Of a stretch of 64,000 nucleotides of DNA, positions 11,519 to 24,178 are shown piece after piece (the stretch's first letter is position 1; each line of letters begins with the position of its first letter). Position numbers and translations under genes: made by a program. Source of the stretch: Psoroptes ovis (lineage: Eukaryota > Arthropoda > Arachnida > Sarcoptiformes > Psoroptidae); the NCBI GenBank assembly GCA_002943765.1, contig PQWQ01000023.1:436501-500500 (forward strand), given 5' to 3'. Under the pieces are notes generated by a model. The model saw only the letters and a list, made by a program, of their open reading frames with translations. It searched no databases and was not told the origin of the DNA.

Positions 11519-12725
11519 TTAGCCTGTTGAGTCATTGATGGATGTTGGATCGAATCGTTGCGGACAATCGAATGTTTTACGAATCGTTGATGGTGGTGAT
11601 TCGAATTTAACCGGAGATCGAGGTGGCAACGACCATAGAATATCATCTGCATTGAATACAATCGGGCCCACATCGATGAAACCAGGCCATTGAAGTAATG
11701 GATTATCGACTGGTCGATTATAATGCGGAAATTGTCTCCGATAACGATGAACGTAATCAAAACGTTTCGGTTCTCGATTCAACAATGATCGTCGTTGAAT
11801 GAAATCTTCGATTGTACGGCCAAATATTTTCGATAATAATGCCGTGGCAATGAATGGTAGACCATATTTGAATGCACGACGTTGCCATTTTGGCTGATGG
11901 TGAGCGATTGTCGATGCCGAAGTCGGTATTATTGGCTGCAATATTGGTGGCGATATTGAATCAGGCCTTCGTGTTGTTGTTGTTGTCGTTGGTCGGTGAT
12001 ATATTGGCCGCAAATTTGCATTCGAAGGTACTAAAATTGCCCGGTTTTTAATAGGAGATGGTGTTGATGATGTCGAATAAGGCTTTGAATAAGGTCTAAA
12101 GGTTGTAATTGATGGTGAAATTGTAGATGGTGGTGTCGCTGTTGTTGTTGTTGTTGTTTTAATCGAAATTTCAATGCTTTCATTATTCGAAAAACTTTCG
12201 AAAATCAATTTCAATCTATTCGATGATATATTTAAGGTAATATTTTTCAATATTTCAATATTTTTGACCATTAATTCCTTCAATAGTAACTCATATGACT
12301 CATAATGATCATCAGCAGATTGACAAACGCAACGACATTTGGAACCGTGATCAAAGCTATGACTTTCAAGATTTTCAATCGTTGAATTATTGCTCGTGTT
12401 ATTTGTATCAATTTTCGAATGTTGATTAGTTCGATTATTGATCATCGATCGATGATGATCATCATCATTACTATGTTTTCGGCCATCTAAATCCAACATA
12501 ATATCTACATTATCATGTATGGAATTGGTTATTTCACTTAAATTTGTTACGAATAATTGATTTAAATCTTTATGGTTTATACGATATGATTCTACAACAA
12601 GAGGGGGAAAATGAACAAATGATGATTATCGAATGATGATTGAATTAATGAAACTTACCAACAATGACCACCATAATAATCAATGGAATAAATGCCCGAT
12701 ACATTGAAATATGATCAATGGCCAT
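11519..12725 (-). CDS. Unknown secreted or membrane-anchored protein
   Basis: Two exons, 12725..12659 and 12591..11519, around a 67-bp intron give 379 aa. The N-terminus (MYRAFIPLIIMVVIVG after a short leader) is a signal peptide. The middle has CRCVC, Asn/Ser/Thr-rich and (T)n/TTTTTTRRP stretches that suggest O-glycosylation. A conserved-looking basic and hydrophobic block (KWQRRAFKYGLPFIATALL) follows and then a Pro-rich C-terminus. I do not recognise a family; mucin-like secreted or cuticle-associated roles are possible but unsupported. A possible 5' UTR donor is near 12855. It is tail to tail with the gustatory receptor and probably shares its poly(A) palindrome. Confidence 0.65.
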
Positions 12726-12993
12726 GATTGAAACGAATAGGAAACGATTTAAATTATCATTCGATATACGCCAAGCCAAACAAATGCATATTCACTGCAT
12801 TGATTGGAAAATGGTGACATATGAAATAATGAATTCTATAGACTCGAACAGACATACCTGGAGAAATCATTGTTTTTTTATTTTGTCATATAACCAGTCT
12901 TATTCATGACGATGATAATGATAATGATGATGATATATGAATGCAAATACAAATAGATTTATGATACACTTATAATAAGTGTATCATTAAAGA

Positions 12994-13075
12994 TTGGGTT
13001 GTCCGGAAAGTTTTTGCCGGTTATATTTGTAGAAAATCGATTGGAAAATCGGCAAGAACTTTTCGGACAACCTAA
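12994..13075. mobile_element. Palindromic MITE, family 1, copy 3
   Basis: An 82-bp inverted repeat (TTGGGTTGTCCGGAAAG / CTTTTCGGACAACCTAA) 5' of the secreted-protein gene and just left of the tandem array. The left terminus has one substitution. Confidence 0.85.
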
Positions 13076-13236
13076 TATAAATAATAATAATCATTAGTCT
13101 TTAACATATTTTGAATACAAACAAACAAATAATTATGTATTTTGAACCAGGAAAAATATCGATTATTATAATTGTCTTATTGTTATTTGTTCATTTTCTT
13201 ATTTCATATTCTCTTTAATACAAAAGGAATATTTAA

Positions 13237-15047
13237 CAGTGGCGGCCAAACTGTTTTGAAATTTTCGAATATTTAAGAGATTATCATATTCATACAGTGT
13301 CAAGTAATAAGATTGGCAAAATTTTCAAATTAAAAAAAGAATAAAATAAACTAAAGGCTATACATTGTTCGGAATTATCGGAAATCCTTTAAAAATCTGA
13401 TAGGCCTAACAGCTCCATCTTTTTTCAAATATTAGACTTAGATTTTTTCAAAAATTTCAAAAATTTCCACGTACTATAGTCTTAGATTTTTTCGAAAAAT
13501 TCAAAAATTTTGTCGATGGATAGCCTTAGATTTTTTCGGAAAATTCAAAAATTTCCAAAGACTATTGCCTTAGATTTTTTCGGAAAATTCAAAAATTTCC
13601 ACGTACTATAGCCTTAGATTTTTTCGGAAAATTCAAAAATTTCCAAAGACTATTGCCTTAGATTTTTTCGAAATTTTGAAAAATTTCCAAAGACTATTGC
13701 CTTAGATTTTTTCGAAATTTTGAAAAATTTCCACGAACTATAGCCTTAGATTTTTTCGGAAAATTCAAAAATTTCCAAAGACTATTGCCTTAGATTTTTT
13801 CGGAAAATTCAAAAATTTCCACGTACTATAGCCTTAGATTTTTTCGGAAAATTCAAAAATTTCCAAAGACTATTGCCTTAGATTTTTTCCAAATTTTGAA
13901 AAATTTCCAAAGACTATTGCCTTAGATTTTTTCGAAATTTTGAAAAATTTCCAAAGACTATTGCCTTAGATTTTTTCGAAATTTTGAAAAATTTCCAAAG
14001 ACTATTGCCTTAGATTTTTTCGAAATTTTGAAAAATTTCCACGAACTATAGCCTTAGATTTTTTCGGAAAATTCAAAAATTTCCAAAGACTATTGCCTTA
14101 GATTTTTTCGGAAAATTCAAAAATTTCCACGTACTATAGCCTTAGATTTTTTCGGAAAATTCAAAAATTTCCAAAGACTATTGCCTTAGATTTTTTCGAA
14201 ATTTTGAAAAATTTCCAAAGACTATTGCCTTAGATTTTTTCGAAATTTTGAAAAATTTCCAAAGACTATTGCCTTAGATTTTTTCGAAATTTTGAAAAAT
14301 TTCCACGAACTATAGCCTTAGATTTTTTCGGAAAATTCAAAAATTTCCAAAGACTATTGCCTTAGATTTTTTCGGAAAATTCAAAAATTTCCACGTACTA
14401 TAGCCTTAGATTTTTTCGGAAAATTCAAAAATTTCCAAAGACTATTGCCTTAGATTTTTTCAAAAATTTCAAAAATTTCCACGTACTATAGTCTTAGATT
14501 TTTTCGAAAAATTCAAAAATTTTGTCGATGGATAGCCTTAGATTTTTTCAAAATTTTGAAAAATTTCCACGAACTATAGCCTTAGATTTTTTCGAAATTT
14601 TGAAAAATTTCCACGAACTATAGCCTTAGATTTTTTCGGAAAATTCAAAAATTTCCAAAGACTATTGCCTTAGATTTTTTCGGAAAATTCAAAAATTTTG
14701 TCGATGGATAGCCTTAGATTTTTCAAAATTTTGAAAAATTTCCAAAGACTATTGCCTTAGATTTTTTCGAAAAATTCAAAAATTTCCACGTACTATAACC
14801 TTAGATTTTTTCGAAAAATTCAAAAATTTCCACGTACTATAGCCTTAGATTTTTTCAAAATTCTGAAAAATTTCCAGGTACTATAGCCTTAGATTTTTTC
14901 AAAATTTTGAAAAATTTTCAAAGGCTATAACCTTAGATTTCTCTTCGATTTTTTTCGAGAAATTTCATATCTCATGTTTCACCTATAAAATTCTATTGAC
15001 AACAAAAAAAAAACTTTATGCTTGATCGGCATGGTTGGCCACCGCTG
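13237..15047. mobile_element. Possible non-autonomous hAT-like element around tandem array 1
   Basis: CAGTGGCGGCCAA at 13237 and TTGGCCACCGCTG ending at 15047 form a 13-bp terminal inverted repeat with two mismatches, of the CAG(T/C)GG.GGCC kind common in hAT transposons. The tandem array lies between them. The flanking 8-mers (ATATTTAA and ACTTTCGA) do not match, so a target duplication is lacking and the call is tentative. Confidence 0.35.
13430..14945. repeat. Tandem array 1 of about 44-bp units, higher-order structure
   Basis: About 34 units of CCTTAGATTTTTTCG + AT-rich body + short tail. Bodies come in two forms (GGAAAATTCAAAAATTTCC, here r; GAAATTTTGAAAAATTTCC, here f). Tails are AAAGACTATTG (K), ACGTACTATAG (T), ACGAACTATAG (E) or a rarer TTTTGTCGATGGATAG (W). 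The order rK-rT-rK-fK(n)-fE recurs with n of 1, 3 and 2, showing amplification of a multi-unit block. A T-W pair recurs at about 13438 and 14456. There is no open reading frame. A few degenerate units close the right side. Confidence 0.92.
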
Positions 15048-15524
15048 ACTTTCGACTTACATAGCTAAGATATTTGAAATATTTCAAATAATGAAATATG
15101 GAAGAGTGTCATTTCTCACCAGTAGCGTCGAAAGAGGGTAATCATCGTCATAATTCATGTATAGATTTGTCTTCAAATTATGGAAACTTGATTGTTTATT
15201 CGGGATGATTTTCGATGAATATCCCTCAACACACACATAATAAATAGATCAATTCAATCAACATAATAATAACAATCATTGAATGAATTAATGGCATTTG
15301 AGATAATGATTTAAATGATATAAATCGATCAATCGAAAAATAGGTCAAAGGTCAAAATTGTGTTATCAAAACAATTAAACCTTGAACTATTGAATTGTAT
15401 CACGATGATTGTAGATTTATTTCATTTCATAAATTTTATTCAGTATGAACCCTTAAAATATTTAAAAACACTGGAGCAATAATGATAAAATTGATATGAA
15501 TTTAAAAAAAAAAGTAAATACATT
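15048..15524. other. Intergenic between array 1 and the REEP-like gene
   Basis: AT-rich sequence with no coding exon visible. It should contain the 3' UTR of the REEP-like gene. Confidence 0.4.
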
Positions 15525-16310
15525 TCATCTGACATTGAAATTATCCATCGAATCCAATAATTCATTGTGATATGATTGCTGTTGTTGATTATTGTTCAAC
15601 TGTAAATACTGATTCAATTGTTTAATGTAATCAAGATTTTCCACATATGTATAACATGGTGTTATGATATTATCATAACAAAAACAAATGGCCATTGAAT
15701 TTTGATGATTAATCGATGCCAATGGGATTATCAGCTGTATTATTAGGAATATTTTCAATAAAAAATTCAACGGTATTAGGTCACCGAATAATAAATCCAA
15801 GGTGATGAAAAATGACATGAATATCCAAAACCTATGGAAGGATAGACGATAAAATGATTTGATTAAATAATTGTCATAATTAATTAAGAATCTAATCAAT
15901 AATTACTTGATAATTAAAATTAATTCATTTGAATTTAAATTTGTTGTATATTTAAGTTTATAATACAAACAATATGATGGATAGAGATACATCAAAATAC
16001 GTAATAAATGATTTATAAATGAATAACTAAACAGTAGATATGTGGCCATAAATATCATCAGAACACGTGCTAAATATTTTTTCGATATATTTGTATGTTG
16101 TTCGAGCTGTGTTAATGCTTGAACCAATAGATTATCATCCGTATCTAAAAAACGATCAATCAAATCGATAATATTCGAATATATTGATTCAATATTATCA
16201 TTATCATTATCAATCGATGATGATGTTGAATCAATCAATGAATGTTGTTGTTGTTTATGATGATTGGATTTTGATTTAATTTGATTCTTGGCCGATTTCA
16301 TTTTGGTCAT
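15525..16310 (-). CDS. REEP5/DP1/Yop1-like ER-shaping protein, divergent
   Basis: Exons 16310..15907 and 15831..15525 join over a 75-bp intron to 236 aa. After a polar Lys/Ser/Asn-rich N-terminus comes a segment aligning to the TB2/DP1/HVA22 domain: hydrophobic hairpins, a YPSYCLYYKL motif (family: YPAY.S.KA) and then FWIFMSFFITLDLLFGDLI, equivalent to the WLTYWVVFA...EFFSD stretch. REEP5/6 proteins insert reticulon-like hairpins into the cytosolic leaflet of the ER and stabilise tubules. Several family positions are changed, including the acidic FSD, so it is a fast-evolving member. The C-terminus has a short Gln run. Confidence 0.68.
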
Positions 16311-18058
16311 TCGAAAAAATTAAATATTTTGAATGGAAAAACTCATTAAAAGGGCTAAAACTCATTAAAAATCAAAATTTAAAAGGGTTAAAACTCATCA
16401 AAACACTCATCATTTGAAAAACACAATGAAAACATCGATGTTTTTCCACTATTTTTCAAAAATGAAAATGATTTAATGGGCGAAAATATGATGCGTAGTC
16501 AATTTCAATTGTTTTGAAAGCTGATGATTCAATCGATGATTGTTTATATTTGATTCGATTGAATGAATGGTGCTTGAATGATGCTCATTTTTCCTTCTGA
16601 TTGATCGATCGATTGATTGATGATTATGATGTCAAAATATTGCTGTGTGCATTATCATCATTCGATTGTTGTCATTGACATTTGCTAATCAATAGTTTAA
16701 ATATGATAGTCTTTTAAGATGTTTGCATTGAGATCTTTAAGATATAATACGGTCATACAATCATACAATACAATGGACAACCAACATTGGTAGACATTCA
16801 TTTGATCATGAATGAGAAAATATTGCAACATTTCAATGTTTTCATTTGTTTGATAAATACAAGTTTTGCAAAATCAAAAAAAAAACAAGCATCTCATCGC
16901 TAACCAAACAAATATAAATAAAAAACCACTTGTTGCTATTAATAATAGCAATCATCGAATGCCGATGAGTGTCCGCTGATTTATTACGTATTTTGATCCA
17001 TTGAACGCCGCAGACTTCACGAATGCAGTGATGTAAGTGACGTACCAATACGTCAGCGGTGCGAAAACAATTTTAGCGAATTGACGTATTAATACGTCCA
17101 CGGAATTTTTCGAATCAATCTGCTCAATTTGATTATCATTATCATTTATTATTTCAACATTTTCAAATGATGATAATCACTTTTTTTCTATTTAAAACAA
17201 TCATAATAATTATAATTACACAGAGACGTATAAACAATGATTTATTGAATTGTATAATGCGTATTCGGGAGTAATGTGTGTACATTGAATACACACACAG
17301 ACAACAACATTGGTCGTCAATGACCATCATGGTCATCAATGGCTAATTCAAAATGGCTAATTGAAATGGATTCGAACCACCAAAAACTGGTTTTGAATCC
17401 ATTGTTTCTGGTCAGTGAAATCCATCCATTGAAATCAATGAAATCAAAAACACAATTCAAAGGAGAGTAACGAATCAAAAAAATAAAATAAAATTTAATT
17501 CATTTTTTCAATTCAAATAAATTATTTAAATCAAAATAATCAATTATATTCGATAATATCAATAATATCGATATTAATAATCGATATTAATCATCAAATC
17601 CAAAATGACAATATCAATCAATCGATTTTCAAAAATAAAACATTTTTAGAAAAAATAAATCATCAAAATCATCATTTGATTAGTCGATTTGAATAGTGGA
17701 TTTTGAATGGCTTTGAGTTATTCATGTGTATGTGTGTATTGAGATTAACAAATAGCGCAAAATACATACATTTGTATGTGTTTGTGGATGTTTAATCTTA
17801 GTGTAATTAGTGTAATCTCGGTGTAATTAGTGTAATTACTCTCTCTGTGTGTGTATGTGATCAATGATCAGCTGATCGTCGTGTGTGTAATATTAAAATT
17901 ATCTAAAATAATCAATAATCAATCAATAATAAACCTGAATATCAAGCAATAATAATAATGATAATACATAAATATATCTTCTTCTTATCGAGTTGTTGTT
18001 GTTGTTATCGGTTGTTGTTTCATATTAAATATAAGATTTAAAAAATAAAAATTTAATA
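16311..18058. other. Intergenic, upstream of the REEP-like gene
   Basis: About 1.7 kb without convincing exons. It holds the second TGACGTA dyad element (17007-17099), scattered ATCAATCGAT dyads and GT-rich runs near 17700-17890. A minus-strand open frame at 16842-17048 has no family features. Confidence 0.4.
17007..17099. repeat. TGACGTA dyad element, copy 2
   Basis: Box 1 TGACGTACCAATACGTCA (17038-17055) and box 2 TGACGTATTAATACGTCC (17082-17099) with a 26-bp spacer. The sequence to the left (GCCGC...GAATGCAGTGATGTAAG) resembles that before copy 1 at 928-957, indicating common descent of a longer element. It lies about 730 bp upstream of the REEP-like start. Confidence 0.5.
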
Positions 18059-18177
18059 CAGGATTTCAAGTTTTAATTCAGAGTTTTAAAATTAATTTTC
18101 GTAGTTTTGAATGCAATTTTTAACTGTAAAATTACGAAAATCAATTTTAAAACTCTGAATTAAAACTTGAAATCCTG
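18059..18177. mobile_element. Palindromic MITE, family 2, copy b
   Basis: A 119-bp inverted repeat, CAGGATTTCAAGTTTTAATT to AATTAAAACTTGAAATCCTG, flanked by TA on both sides. Short size class of the family. It lies downstream of menin. Confidence 0.88.
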
Positions 18178-18355
18178 TAATAACACACATATATATAAAA
18201 TATATTATTTTAAATATTGGAAAACATAATTTAAATTCATTTTTTTTTGATTGATTGATTCGATTCGATTCGATCAAAATAATTTTCAATGATTCACGAA
18301 TAATAATAATTGTTGTTTTCAAATACTGTGGCTATCTTTGGATTTGATTCATATG

Positions 18356-21300
18356 TTATTCACGACGTAAACGTTTATTTGAATTTGTGCGTTGCTGCTG
18401 CTGCTGCTGGGGTTGTTGTTGTTGATTGATGATCATTGGTGAATGCGGTGAATGGCTCACTTCCACTGATGATGCAGCTGTCGTTACTACTTTGGATGAA
18501 TTAATCGTCGTCGATGATGACAATACATGATCCATTTCGGATTTACCTGTATATGTATCAGAATCAGAAATTAAATGAATCAATAAAGGGTTAATAACAA
18601 GGTGAAATTCGAAATTACCTGCTGCAAATCGATTATTGATACCGTGATTATGATTATGATGAATCGAATTCCGTGATTTATTATGACTAAATATATTCAC
18701 TTGTGATTGTGCAGTCAACTGTAATTGAATGGCCGATGTATTCAGCTTATCAGCTGTCAATAGATTTTTGATACCATCAAATTTTCTACTAACCAATGTC
18801 GTTACAATTTTCCCATTGTTTTCCATCGAATCATCATCATCATTATCTTTTTGATCATTGACCGAATTGTCTTTAAGACATTTTCGTTGATCACCAACAA
18901 CAATACTGTTGCTATTATCTTCTTGTTTTATCACAGGTTTCATTATTAATATTGATTGTTGTTGTTGTTGTTGTTGACTGAATGATGCTGCACGTCTTCT
19001 ACGACGTTCACGATTCACAATTGAAGTATTATTACCATTATAATTGATTATTAAATTATGATTTTCATTATTTTCATTATTATTATTATGATTAGGATTA
19101 TTATTATGAAGATCATCAAATTCAAGATTATTATTATTATTATTGGTGTTATTATTATTCGAATGATTCGAATTATCCATTTTAAACGTTCGATCGAATG
19201 ATTGATGTTTTGGATTACGAGTTGGATCAAATTTTATTCGTATTTTTGATCGTGTTTGATATGGAAATTTCGATATCGACGAAACGATTGGTTTTGTCCA
19301 ACCAATATGTAATACTGGTGTCGACGAATCTTCTTCCCAAGCGCAAAGACCATCATAAAATTTAAGTAATAATATAAAACATTCGGGATCATTCACCAAT
19401 GATGATGATTCTTTCGAGATATTTGAATTATCATTCAATATTGAAGTGGTTGTATATTTAATAATATATGGTATTAGATCATTGGATATTTCTTGAAATT
19501 CTTTATATATTTCTTCATCATCTCGGGTATAATTATATTTCATTATAACTTGGGCAGCATTCGAATATGCTTGCAGCGCTTGCTTGAATTTTCTTTTACG
19601 AAAATAATAACCACCAAGATATGTATATGGATATACATGATAATCATTATAATATTTTTTCGCCGATTCAATTGCTTCATTAAACAACTCTAATGGATGT
19701 TTACGTGCTGTATTCGAATGTATGGAACATGCATCTTCAATATCACCAAGATTACCAAGCGCCATTGGATAACGTTCTAAATAACCATAATCATAAAGAA
19801 TCCATAATAAATGTTGTTGTAATATGGCCAATTCTTCGGAATCTTGTGTAGCATTAATCGATAAATTCATTGCCGATACTAATGTTGCAACGATTTCGAA
19901 ACGATTACATTTCATTGTATTCCCGTTTAAATAAAGCCAACAATTTAATGATTCTGACGTTGTCGGTATCGATTGTCCCAATCGATCATCATTACCACAT
20001 TTTCCATGCCATGTTACTTCACATGTTTCACCTATCGAATGAGGAAAAAATAAATCAATAACATTGATTGACCAAATTCAATTGATATGAACATACCATC
20101 ACCATACGCGACCCATGCATGATCTTCAGACATAACCAAATGGACATCATTCAAATTCAATATTTGACAAGCAGCAATGACTGTGTATGCAACACCATAA
20201 CAATCCAATTTATTATCATTAATATAACTATATATGGTTTGTATGTGTGCACGATCTTTATAATGGGATCGATGCAGATTTGACCAGATTAATTCAGAGA
20301 TCTTTTTTATAAGCTCACGTGTATTATCATTATTACTGTTAATTTGTTTCTGTTCATCATCATTATTGTTCATTGATTGATGCTTGCTCGTATCCTCCTC
20401 TTCATCAATATTCACAGTGTTTGGCCTGGTTTCCACAAATTTATCGAGATCAATTGATTCTGCAGAGAAAATAAATGGTAGAAATCAGTCATAAATATCA
20501 TGTCAATGGTTTGTTTTTGACAAGCTTTCAAACAAAACTAATCAGAAAAGCTTATGAACCGTAGGTTATGAAGCGTATAAGGACCCTGAAACAAATGGGC
20601 AGATGGTCGTATACAAATGGTCCCTCTAAAACTCAACTGACAAAAGTGACAGATGTTACATTAGATCGACCCTAGAAAGCATTCATTCAACATTCAACAA
20701 GTATATAACTATAGTCGATTCGAAATTGTTTTTTTCCGTTAAAATTTCCGATTGATCAAATGAATAAATGATCAAAACGGTCACAGGGTCAGATTATTGG
20801 AAAGGATTAAGCATTTTTCAAATTTTTCACAGGGTCTTACCTTTGATGTGTTGTTCAAATTTTTTCTGCAAATTTTCAACCATTTCATAATTGACAGTCG
20901 GTATCGGTATGTCTAATGGTGTATGAATGATATTAATGATTTCATTTTGATTATTATTATTGTTGTGGTTGACAAGGTTATTGTTATTGATCGAATTATT
21001 ATTGTTATTATTCCGATTATCATGGCTGCAATTGTTATTTTTATTCGATGATATTATAGCTGGAGCTATCGATGCTTCAGCCGGTGAATAGCTACCATGA
21101 TCATTATTCATTGTTGATGATTGTTTCGAATGTTGTTGTTGTTTGCTGCTATCATCAATGGCTTCAGTCAATTGTGTGGTCATTGATGAATCATTTAAAG
21201 AAGTCGTATTTGAATCTGTTTGATCTACGAAAAGACCACGTGTCAGAGATGTTTCAATGATGCCTAGCACTATGGATAACAGGGTCAAATTTGGTTCACT

Positions 21301-21966
21301 TCGGCCAATATTATCTTGATCATTCGTATCGATTCGTGGATCTAATTGTGATCGAAACAATTCACATACGCCACCTATCGTTTTTAATGGGAAAAAACTT
21401 TGAATTGATCTTGATGATGATGAATTAATCGTCGTTGAAGATGTTTGATTAGTGCTCAAAGATTCTTCAAATGGAAGACTTTGATTCAACGGATCACTTT
21501 GAGCGATCGAATCTTTACCATCAAATAATTTATTTTGACGTCTATTTGAACGCCGTTGTCGAACCGTTTTTGTTAAAATAGTTGTTTGTTGTTCTTTAAG
21601 ATTCTTTGTATCACTCATGGATGATGATATCGTTGTTGTCTGCTTTGGAAATGTTGATGGTGATAATGGACATTTCAATGAGCTGCCATCAGCTGATAGC
21701 TGTTGTTGCAAATTTTCATTGAAATTTTCATCTTTTTTCACTGACATAATCGATGATGTCGATGGTATTTTCAATGTTCGATTTCTTAGATTCATTTTGA
21801 TTGTTGTTGTTGTTGTTGTTGTCATATGATTTACATGATGATGTGAATTACCATTGATTATCTTTGGCTGTTTTCGATTATTAGTGGTATTTTGAAGAAT
21901 TTCATTGCTTTTAGCCGTTGTTGTTGTTGATGCTGTTGTTGTTGTATGATTATTATGAGCCGTCAT
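18356..21966 (-). CDS. MEN1: Menin
   Basis: Four exons on the minus strand (21966..20841, 20459..20097, 20031..18619, 18546..18356) give 1030 aa. Menin landmarks run in order: FFPLKTIGGVCELFRSQL, EPNLTLLSIVLGIIE, FKDRAH-like YKDRAHIQTIYSYI, LDCYGVAY, DVHLVMSEDHAWV, EVTWHGK, LLWILYDYGYLERYPMAL, YNYTRDDEEIYKEF and, near the end, SAIQLQLTAQSQV. Menin is a nuclear scaffold that binds MLL/KMT2 and JunD. Human menin is about 610 aa; extra length comes from about 190 low-complexity residues before the first conserved block and Asn/Gln-rich insertions. The last intron (72 bp) is a multiple of three and open, so its retention would add 24 residues. Intron 1 is long (381 bp). Confidence 0.93.
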
Positions 21967-24178
21967 TCGTCAATATTTTGTTGTTTACACGTAACGTAAT
22001 CGATGGTAATCGTTGAATTTAATCAAATTTTCGTCGGAATTTTTCAATGACAATTCATTCAATGTACCAATCGGTCAATTTCCATTCGATATTCATTGAT
22101 TTTCATTGAAATATTCTCGAATTAATTCATTATTTTCAATGAATTTTCATGAATTTATTTCCGTGTTTTGATTATTATTTCACCGTGAAAAAAAATTGTT
22201 TTGTCGAATTTCATTCATCGAATTCATTTGTTGTTGATGAAATAATGGTCATTCACAAAAAATAAAAAAATCAGCACCACTAAATACTGCTATCAGTTTG
22301 GCTACTTCCTATATAAGCGATTTACTTTGATAATGCTACTACTACTCGAAATTGCTGAATGATTTCATCAATCAATATACGTAACTATTTTCAATGCTAC
22401 TACAATAATTGAATGAATTTATGAAAAATAAACATTCAATGAATGCATGTATGTGAATGAAGAAAAAGTTGAATATATATATATATATAATAAAGTAGTG
22501 GTAGCTGTTGTAGTAGTGGTCAAAGTTTATGAAAGAGTTTATGGATTCGATTTGAATTAAATTAAAATTCAAATTTTTAAAATTTGAAATAATTGAAATT
22601 TTGATTGATTGATTGATTCAAATAATTTAAATTTAAACCATTCTTAGTTGATTTCATAGGTTGATTCGTTACTACACACACACACAATCATATTTGACGC
22701 AAATGCAATGAATGATTCATGATTATTGAATAAATAATAATAATGATTACGATGATGATGATGTAATACAAAGGTATTCATCTAAGAATTTCATTCATTT
22801 ATTTATTTATTAATGATTCGACTCAATCAATGATTAAATTATTTATTCATTTACTATTTGGGGTTTTCCCTTTTTATATATTTGAAAGGGTAATAATAAT
22901 ATTTACCCACAGCATCTTCAATTGTTAATAAGACTTACCTGGAAGGTATTATCTCATGGGATAGAAGACTTAATTCCACATCATGACAACTGTCAAATAT
23001 CAAATGATTATAAATGTGTGGATTTGAAAAATATTTGAAGCACAAAACACCCGAAATACAAAATTGGAATTATTCACGAATAATGGAGAATAAACACGAA
23101 CAATTTACATTCAAATAGGTCAAAGTTCACAGAAATTTCCAGTGAATTCGAGAAAAATATATTGTCTTATGGACATGGACTTTCATTGGAATGTTTTCAT
23201 TGGTTCCCACCGTCAACAGACACCACCAAAATTATAGTCAGCCCATCAGGTCTATAGGTCTATAGGTCTATTCATTCATTCAATTCAATTAGCACGTTCT
23301 ATTATTTATTACGAGCACGTGATGTGTATCTATTACCTCACATAACAATCACACAGTCATAATCAAACCATCAATTGTGATGAGCTATATGAGTGTGTGT
23401 AAGGCACTAATACTACCCGATGAAATAAATGAATGAATGGAAAAACTTGTTTCCACATCAATGATATACCACCGAAACGAAACCCTCTCTGCGCATTCTT
23501 TAACAATGATGAATCAATTCAAATCATGCGACCTTCATCCATTGATAATAAGTTAAATGATCACAAGGTGAAATGTCAAGGTTGAAATCACATGTTGTTT
23601 TCAATGTCAAACATTTCATTTATTTCAGTCATTTATTTCAATTATTTGATTGTTATTGCGCAAGCTATAGCCATATACATGGATGAGCTTTAGCACTGCC
23701 CAAAAAATACCTTTGAAACCCACCATCACGTTTAAAAATTCGGTTTCAAGGTCATAGATCATCATTATTATCATTGAATTCGATTCAATCCATATTTACG
23801 CGGAAAAACGAAAAACAATTAAACACATACAGGGGTAAACAACAATGATTCCTGATGATTCCAGTCATGCGACAAATTGAATCAATGGTTGATTCAATCA
23901 TTTGGGCTATGATTTCCTTGAATCGATGAATCAATGAATAGTCGAACATGTGAATAAGGTATTTACCTTTGAGAAATGAATCTTTGAAGGTGTTAACCTT
24001 TGCATTTTTTTGAAAATTATTTTCAATTAATTCACTTTTATTTGAAATTGTTATTTTGACTACAAAAACTTTCAAATTCAAAATTCAAATTTCCATTTAA
24101 AATAGATTAAATAATAATAATAATTTTCTTTGAAGAATTGTCCCTAGAATTTTCTTAGAATTTCAAGATTTTTGATCT
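21967..24178. other. Intergenic, menin upstream region
   Basis: About 2.2 kb, AT-rich, with a (TA)n run near 22475, CA repeats near 22676 and a triplicated GGTCTATA motif near 23250-23270. Open frames here (for example 23785-24081, minus) show no family features. I see no gene. Confidence 0.4.

Noticed and set aside
13430..14945. CRISPR-like array of regularly spaced repeats
   Set aside because: Units are head-to-tail without unique spacers, length is about 44 bp throughout, and the surrounding genes have spliceosomal introns. It is a eukaryotic satellite.
16842..17048. 68-aa minus-strand open frame
   Set aside because: It overlaps the TGACGTA dyad element and shows no family features or splice partners.
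23785..24081. 98-aa minus-strand open frame
   Set aside because: No signal peptide, domain or compositional bias supports it, and AT-rich intergenic DNA here produces such frames by chance.
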